DNA from: Chloroflexota bacterium
GTDB taxonomy: Bacteria > Chloroflexota > Dehalococcoidia > SM23-28-2 > RBG-16-64-32
Direction: 5' to 3'
Length of the DNA stretch: 10,957 bases
NCBI GenBank assembly: GCA_005882715.1
Contig: VBEI01000071.1
Coordinates: 1 to 10,957 of the forward strand
Below are positions 7,031 to 10,957 of this stretch, piece after piece; the stretch's first letter is position 1; every line of letters begins with the position of its first letter. Under the pieces are notes generated by a model. It worked only from the letters and a program-made list of their open reading frames with translations, was not told the DNA's origin and made no database searches. Position numbers and translations under genes: made by a program.

Positions 7031-7190
7031 CTCTTTCTGCAAGCGCTGAATTCTCCCGGCCCTCCGCACCGGCCTCGCTTTGATCAAGTCAGTCGCTTGC
7101 ATCCGCGTAGCGGCTGAAGCCCACCACCGGGCAATTTCACAATCACCTGTGGTACATTGGCTGGCGCACGCTGATATCCAGGGGGAATCA
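7031..7190. other. Intergenic gap between TPR gene and crotonase operon
   Basis: The 160-base gap separates the signalling module from the next operon. It holds an 8-bp inverted repeat (TGCAAGCG 7038-7045, CGCTTGCA 7094-7101, 48-base spacer) and an 8-bp palindrome TTGATCAA (7080-7087). A possible extended -10 (TGGTACATT, 7150-7158) lies about 32 bases before the ATG, but no good -35 goes with it. No intrinsic terminator for the TPR gene is apparent. Confidence 0.3.
7180..7185 (+). promoter_or_regulatory. Ribosome binding site fixing the crotonase-fold gene start
   Basis: AGGGGG lies 5 bases before ATG 7191. It decides against upstream in-frame starts (frame open from 7080), whose 37 extra residues match nothing typical of the family. 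Confidence 0.75.
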
Positions 7191-8003
7191 ATGGCGTCTG
7201 TCTCGAAGGCTTACGAAACGCTGCTTTACGAACCGGACGGTAATGTTCTCGTAATCACTCTCAACCGGCCGGAAAAGCTGAACGCGTGGAACGGCAAGAT
7301 GGAGAGCGAGTTTCTAGATGCTCTCGACGCTGCCTCCTCCGACGCTGCGATACGAGCAATCGTGGTCACGGGAGCCGGCCGCGCCTTCTGCGCAGGCGGA
7401 GACATAAGCGCCTGGTCTGAAGACCTGACTTCCGGTAACAGTCGCAGACAGGCTTCCCCGCTGCTTGCCCGCGACGGAAGCCCGGAAGTGCCCATCGCGC
7501 TCGCCCGGAGCAAACCCGTTATTGCCGCCATTAACGGACACGCCGTTGGCATCGGCCTGACGGTGACGCTCGCTTGCGACATGCGAATCGCGTCTGAGCG
7601 CGCCCAATTCTCCGCTCGTTTCGTAAAAGTGGGCCTTACGCCGGAATGTGGCAGCACCCGCTACCTTCCATTGGTCGCCGGAATGGGAAACGCGCTTTTT
7701 ATGGCTTTGACGGGGCGGATGATCGATGCCACTGAGGCCAAGGAACGGGGCATCGTGGACCGCGTAGTACCCCACGACTCGCTCTTAGAGGAAGCGATGG
7801 CGCTTGCGGATGAAATCGCTGCGAACCCTCCGTCAGCCGTTTGGCTGGCCAAGCGGCTGATCCATGAGAACGCCAATGAAAGCAACCTGCGACGTGTCGT
7901 CACGGCCGAGGGGTTTGCGATCCGTGAAGCCCGGCGGCAGCCGGACCATGCCGAGGCCGTGCAGGCGTTCGTCGAGAAGCGAGCGCCTAACTTCGGGGGC
8001 TAA
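7191..8003 (+). CDS. Enoyl-CoA hydratase/isomerase (crotonase) family protein
   Basis: This 270-residue protein has normal crotonase length and fold markers: ITLNRPEKLNAW at 22-33, the first oxyanion-hole segment GAGRAFCAGGDI at 61-72, and the second at NGHAVGIGLT (115-124), followed by ACDMRIAS. The two Glu residues that drive water addition in classical enoyl-CoA hydratase appear replaced: by my alignment the positions are Thr124 and Phe144. An acidic residue is present in GLTPECGS (Glu152), near where isomerase-type members (PaaG, dienoyl-CoA isomerase) carry a catalytic Asp. The protein may therefore be an isomerase or another crotonase-fold enzyme rather than a hydratase; that is inference from hand alignment. 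It is the first gene of a three-gene operon, with 18 bases to the next start. Confidence 0.92.
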   Translation: MASVSKAYETLLYEPDGNVLVITLNRPEKLNAWNGKMESEFLDALDAASSDAAIRAIVVTGAGRAFCAGGDISAWSEDLTSGNSRRQASPLLARDGSPEVPIALARSKPVIAAINGHAVGIGLTVTLACDMRIASERAQFSARFVKVGLTPECGSTRYLPLVAGMGNALFMALTGRMIDATEAKERGIVDRVVPHDSLLEEAMALADEIAANPPSAVWLAKRLIHENANESNLRRVVTAEGFAIREARRQPDHAEAVQAFVEKRAPNFGG

Positions 8004-8021
8004 CAAATCGACCGTTGGGGG

Positions 8022-9002
8022 ATGACATATCCGCTCGAAGGGATTCCTCTCTCCGAGCACGAACCCGTTCTCCGGACTGCGGAGGAACTTGGCTACACTG
8101 ATGCTTGGACGGCTGAGGTCAACGCGAACGATGCCTTCACGCCGCTCGCTGCGTTCGCCACATGGGCTAAAAACACCAGGCTCGGCTGCGCAATCGCCAA
8201 CATTTACACCCGCACGCCAACACTGCTGGCCCAGACGGCATCCGCTTTGGCGGATCTCGCCGCCGGGCGGTTCTGTCTCGGACTCGGGACGAGCTCGCCT
8301 GCCATCGTCGAGAACTGGAACGGCGTCGCTCTTGAACAGCCGGTCGCGCGCATGCGTCAGACGCTTGCTTTCCTCAAAGAGGCACTCACCGGCGAAAAGA
8401 TGGCCGCCACGATCGGGCCGTATAACATTCGTGGCTTTCGCCTGGCGCGACCCCCGAGCGCGCCGCCGCGTGTTTACGTTGCCGCGTTGAGAGAGAAGAT
8501 GCTGCGTTTAGGCGCGGCCGAAGCGGACGGTGTCATCACGAACTACATATCTCCCGATGACGCTCGGAAGATCTCGGCCGTAGCCAATGACGCTGCGAAG
8601 GCGGCCGGCAAGGAGGCGCCGGATATAGCCTGCCGCATATTCGTTATTGCGACTGAGGACGAGAACGCCGCTCAGATGATCGGGCGCTTCATCGTCTCCG
8701 GTTATCTCACGACTCCCTATTATTACGCGTTCCACGAGTGGCTCGGCCGTGGCGACGCGCTCGCCCCAATGATGAAGGCCTGGCAGTCCGGCGAGCGCCA
8801 GCAGGCAGTTGGCCTGGTGCCGACGCGGGTCGTCGAGGAGATCTTCGTCTACGGCAGCCCGGAGGCGTGCCGGGAGAAGATCCGAGGTTATTGCGAAAAC
8901 GGGATAACGACGCCCATTATTAATATCATCCCGACAGTCAGGGAGCCGACGGGGCAGCGAGAACAATGCATTGCCTGGCTCGAAAAGCTGGCGCCCAGAT
9001 AA
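8022..9002 (+). CDS. Luciferase-like (LLM class) oxidoreductase, probably F420-dependent
   Basis: The 326-residue TIM-barrel oxidoreductase has typical features: LEGIPLSEHEPV then AEELGYTDAWTAEV near the N-terminus, and RFCLGLGTSSPAIVENWNG at 83-101 with PVARMRQTLAFLKEALTG after it. This is the pattern of actinobacterial and chloroflexal F420-dependent members; an FMN-dependent flavin monooxygenase is the alternative. It would transfer hydride between F420 and a substrate not identifiable here. The position between a crotonase-fold protein and an acyl-CoA dehydrogenase suggests a CoA-linked pathway. Start: ATG 8022 has GGGGG directly against it, which is poor spacing. The same frame extends back to a RWGM-containing N-terminus, and an ATC at 8007 is 7 bases after GGGGG (7995-7999), so the true start may lie upstream. 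The stop overlaps the next gene's Shine-Dalgarno. Confidence 0.9.
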   Translation: MTYPLEGIPLSEHEPVLRTAEELGYTDAWTAEVNANDAFTPLAAFATWAKNTRLGCAIANIYTRTPTLLAQTASALADLAAGRFCLGLGTSSPAIVENWNGVALEQPVARMRQTLAFLKEALTGEKMAATIGPYNIRGFRLARPPSAPPRVYVAALREKMLRLGAAEADGVITNYISPDDARKISAVANDAAKAAGKEAPDIACRIFVIATEDENAAQMIGRFIVSGYLTTPYYYAFHEWLGRGDALAPMMKAWQSGERQQAVGLVPTRVVEEIFVYGSPEACREKIRGYCENGITTPIINIIPTVREPTGQREQCIAWLEKLAPR

Positions 9003-9009
9003 GGAGGAG
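9001..9009 (+). promoter_or_regulatory. Ribosome binding site of acyl-CoA dehydrogenase
   Basis: AAGGAGGAG is a near-ideal Shine-Dalgarno overlapping the TAA stop of the preceding gene, 3-7 bases before ATG 9013. It excludes the earlier in-frame ATG at 8971, which lies within the LLM gene. Confidence 0.85.
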
Positions 9010-9012
9010 CAG

Positions 9013-10209
9013 ATGCCCGACCTAAAGATGACGCCCGAAATAAGAGAGATGCGACAACGAGTCAGTGCCTTCATGGACGAGAACATCTATCCGAACGAGG
9101 GCCCTCTTTCGGAGCACAATGGTGAATCAGAAGCGCTAATGAAAGAGCTTCAGAGCAAGGCCAAGGCGATAGGCATCTGGGCGCTGCATCTGCCCGCAGA
9201 GGCCGGTGGGCAGGGAATCGGCTTCATGCCGTATGTGTACGTCAACGAGATTCTGGGCCGCAGCCCCTACGCGCCACGCGCGTTCGGGTCGCAGGCGCCG
9301 GATTCGGGCAACGCCGAGATCCTCTGGCAGTTCGGTACGGATGAGCAGAAGGCGCGCTGGCTGCGACCACTCGTCAATGGTGACATCCGATCGTGTTTCT
9401 CAATGACTGAGCCAGAGGTCTCGGGCGCGGACCCGACCGGACTTCAGACGCGCGCCGTGCGCGACGGTGATGAATGGGTGATCAACGGGCACAAGTGGTT
9501 TACGAGCGGCGCCATCGGGGCCTCGTTCGCGATAGTCATGTGCGTCACCGATCCCGATGGTAATCCGCACCGCAGGATGAGCCAGATAATTGTCCCTACC
9601 GACGCGCCGGGTTTCGAAATCGTCCGGCCGGTTCCTGTGATGGGGGAAACCGCCGGCGCCCACTGCGAGATTTATTATCGGGATTGCCGGGTGCCCGTCA
9701 CTTACACCCTGGGCCAGCCGGGAGATGGATTTCTTATTGCGCAGAAACGGCTGGGGCCCGGGCGCATTCATCACTGCATGCGTTGGCTCGGCCAGATGCA
9801 GCGCGCGTTCGAATTGATGTGCCGCCGCGCTTTAGACCGGCGCGCGTTCGGCGGCACTCTCGCCGACAAGCAGACGGTACAAAACTGGATCGCCGATTCC
9901 ATCGCCGAAATCCAGGCGGCGCGCCTGCTCACGGTGCACGCCGCGCAGAAGATCGACAGCGGCGAGGACCCCCGCGTTGAGATATCGGTAATCAAGTTCT
10001 TCGGCGCGAAGGTTCTGCACGATGTAATCGACCGCGCGATCCAGGTTCACGGCGCCCTCGGTGTTTCCGGCGACACGCCCCTTGAATCGATGTACCGTCA
10101 GGCGCGCGCAGCGCGCATATACGATGGACCTGACGAGGTGCATCGTATGGTCGTCGCGCGCCGGGTTCTGCAGGCATTTTCCCAAGGACTCACCTGGGAA
10201 TTCGAGTAG
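9013..10209 (+). CDS. Acyl-CoA dehydrogenase, ACAD10/11-like with Asp at the catalytic-base position
   Basis: The 398-residue protein has the full acyl-CoA dehydrogenase layout: helical N-terminal domain to about 125; FAD/substrate beta domain with SMTEPEVSGADPTGLQ (130-145) and INGHKWFTSG (157-166); and C-terminal helical domain with RRAFGGTLADKQTVQNWIAD (276-295) and QVHGALGVS (344-352). Near the end, RIYDGPDEVH (368-377) puts Asp371 where classical enzymes have a catalytic Glu. The DGPDEVH signature is shared with the ACAD10/ACAD11 group and bacterial relatives, which handle longer or modified acyl-CoAs. It should oxidise acyl-CoA at the alpha-beta bond and pass electrons to ETF. It is the last gene of the operon, 10 bases after the LLM gene. 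The substrate is unknown. Confidence 0.94.
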   Translation: MPDLKMTPEIREMRQRVSAFMDENIYPNEGPLSEHNGESEALMKELQSKAKAIGIWALHLPAEAGGQGIGFMPYVYVNEILGRSPYAPRAFGSQAPDSGNAEILWQFGTDEQKARWLRPLVNGDIRSCFSMTEPEVSGADPTGLQTRAVRDGDEWVINGHKWFTSGAIGASFAIVMCVTDPDGNPHRRMSQIIVPTDAPGFEIVRPVPVMGETAGAHCEIYYRDCRVPVTYTLGQPGDGFLIAQKRLGPGRIHHCMRWLGQMQRAFELMCRRALDRRAFGGTLADKQTVQNWIADSIAEIQAARLLTVHAAQKIDSGEDPRVEISVIKFFGAKVLHDVIDRAIQVHGALGVSGDTPLESMYRQARAARIYDGPDEVHRMVVARRVLQAFSQGLTWEFE

Positions 10210-10230
10210 AGCGGTCGCAGGAGAGGATAA

Positions 10231-10767
10231 CTAATCGCTGGTCTCTTCGGGTCCTGTCTGCTCGTCTGGAATGGGCTGACTCATGTGGCCGTTCGCGCGA
10301 ATGCAAACGTGCTGATCGGCGTCGATCGACGCGCCGCACAGAGGACACAGCGGTCGCCCTTTCCCTATGATGTCGCTTAACTGTCCGACAAGAAACGCGC
10401 ACTGATCTGGGGTCAGACGCACGCGCAGATCGGCCTCCGCCTCTTCCTCGTTCCCGAGCTCATAACTGTCCAGGACCACGGTTCGGTCAGAAGAGTCGAA
10501 TCCCAGCGCAATCTTTCCTACGCGAAAATCGTGCTCCGCCGTTACTGGGAACTCGCCGAGATCAGGCGCACCCGGCCTTTCCCGGTAGTCCATTTGCCCC
10601 AGGAGCTGCGCGAACGCTAGGTTGAGTTGCTGAAATTGCTGTTTCTCCATCCACAACGAGGCCGCATTCGTCCGCCCGCTGAGCACGCGAAGGCGAAAAG
10701 TGCGCTGCCCAGGTTCGCCGAACGTCTGCGCGTCTATCGCCCGAGCAATGCCCAGATCAACGGTCAC
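10231..10767 (-). CDS. DUF3090-family protein with zinc-ribbon-like C-terminus
   Basis: The 178-residue protein matches the DUF3090 pattern found mainly in Actinobacteria and Chloroflexota: FGEPGQRTFRLRVLSG near the N-terminus (16-31), WMEKQQFQQL (39-48), FRVGKIALGFD (81-91), LRVRLTPDQC (114-123), then GRPLCPLCGASIDADQHVC (137-155). Cys141, Cys144, His153, Cys155 and His161 could form a small zinc site. No function is known. The start is GTG 10767, the first start codon after an in-frame stop; there is no clear Shine-Dalgarno, and a hairpin lies just upstream. It converges with the dehydrogenase gene with only 21 bases between, and is 62 bases downstream of tRNA-Gly on the same strand, so it may be transcribed with it. 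The partner genes I associate with DUF3090 in Actinobacteria are not seen. Confidence 0.88.
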   Translation of the reverse strand: MTVDLGIARAIDAQTFGEPGQRTFRLRVLSGRTNAASLWMEKQQFQQLNLAFAQLLGQMDYRERPGAPDLGEFPVTAEHDFRVGKIALGFDSSDRTVVLDSYELGNEEEAEADLRVRLTPDQCAFLVGQLSDIIGKGRPLCPLCGASIDADQHVCIRANGHMSQPIPDEQTGPEETSD

Positions 10768-10778
10768 GGCGCCGGTTT

Positions 10779-10794
10779 GGGCGCACGGGCACCC
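10779..10794 (-). other. Small hairpin in the DUF3090 leader
   Basis: On the minus strand GGGTGC and GCGCCC pair (6 bp, one G-U) around the tetraloop CCGT, ending 11 bases before the GTG start. No T-run follows, so it is not a typical terminator for the tRNA. It could limit translation of DUF3090 or mark the processing boundary after the tRNA. Chance folding in GC-rich DNA is a real alternative. Confidence 0.25.
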
Positions 10795-10829
10795 GCATTG
10801 AACTGCTCAAAACACCGACCTAAACTAAC

Positions 10830-10904
10830 TGGAGCGGGCGATGGGGATCGAACCCACGGCCCTCTGCTTGGAAGGCAGATGCTCTACCACTGAGCTACGC
10901 CCGC
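10830..10904 (-). tRNA. tRNA-Gly, anticodon UCC, with encoded CCA
   Basis: On the minus strand the cloverleaf is complete: acceptor GCGGGCG/CGCCCGC, D stem GCTC/GAGC, anticodon stem TCTGC/GCAGA around loop CTTCCAA (anticodon TCC at 10870-10872, reading GGA and probably GGG), variable loop GGGCC, T arm GTGGG-TTCGATC-CCCAT, discriminator T (10833) and encoded CCA (10830-10832). Confidence 0.98.
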
Positions 10905-10912
10905 TCACAAGC

Positions 10913-10918
10913 ATTATA
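10913..10918 (-). promoter_or_regulatory. -10 box of the tRNA-Gly promoter
   Basis: A perfect TATAAT on the minus strand ends 8 bases before the tRNA 5' end, so the primary transcript would have almost no leader. No TTGACA-like -35 is visible at 16-18 bp upstream (the hexamer there is close to CACGGC). Confidence 0.6.
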
Positions 10919-10957
10919 GCGATCCATGCTCCTGTGCCGTGGCTGGTTCTAGAGCAT

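Noticed and set aside
7080..7190. 37-residue N-terminal extension of the crotonase-fold protein
   Set aside because: No family similarity, and a strong AGGGGG site marks ATG 7191.
10627..10893. Plus-strand 88-residue open frame ending in GDGDRTHGPLLGRQMLYH
   Set aside because: The tail is the antisense translation of tRNA-Gly, a well-known false protein, and the rest is antisense to DUF3090.
10926..10957. Sequence at the right edge resembling a tRNA D-arm (ATGCTC ... TAGAGCAT)
   Set aside because: The loop of about 20 bases is too long for a D-loop and no acceptor stem precedes it; more likely a chance inverted repeat upstream of the tRNA-Gly promoter.
1..10957. CRISPR arrays, insertion sequences, prophage or attachment sites
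   Set aside because: No spaced direct repeats, transposase, integrase or terminal inverted repeats were seen; tRNA-Gly is intact with no duplicated 3' end in the window.

Overview
The window is a gene-dense, GC-rich bacterial chromosome segment, with short gaps, several stop/start overlaps and no sign of mobile DNA. Three things suggest a Chloroflexota-like or actinobacterial host: a DUF3090 protein, a luciferase-like oxidoreductase of the F420-dependent type, and an RskA-type anti-sigma factor paired with an ECF sigma factor. Uncultured Chloroflexota is my first guess, but the sequence alone does not settle it.

Layout: (1) 1-2581, + strand: the 3' part of an acyl-CoA carboxylase alpha (biotin) subunit, overlapped by 4 bases by HMG-CoA lyase. 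Together they are the end of a leucine (liu-type) degradation operon. (2) 2571-7030, + strand: an ECF sigma factor whose start lies inside the HMG-CoA lyase gene, its overlapping membrane anti-sigma factor, then a secreted, C-terminally anchored DUF4331 protein and a membrane-anchored TPR protein. This looks like one envelope signalling module and is the most interesting part of the window. Its two gaps hold clear dyads: an 8-bp inverted repeat around GTTAAC upstream of DUF4331, and a perfect 11-bp hairpin between DUF4331 and the TPR gene. (3) 7191-10209, + strand: a tight three-gene operon of a crotonase-fold protein, a luciferase-like (probably F420-dependent) oxidoreductase and an acyl-CoA dehydrogenase with Asp at the usual catalytic Glu position. 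It is probably a catabolic cassette for an unidentified CoA-linked substrate. (4) 10231-10904, - strand: a DUF3090 protein with a zinc-ribbon-like C-terminus, 62 bases downstream of a tRNA-Gly(UCC) that has CCA encoded and a consensus -10 box.

How the parts work together: regions 1 and 3 both handle acyl-CoA thioesters (branched-chain amino acid or related acid catabolism). In region 2, the sigma factor would be held at the membrane by the anti-sigma factor. The DUF4331 and TPR proteins are both predicted to face outside and are candidate sensors or targets. No noncoding stretch exceeds about 160 bases.
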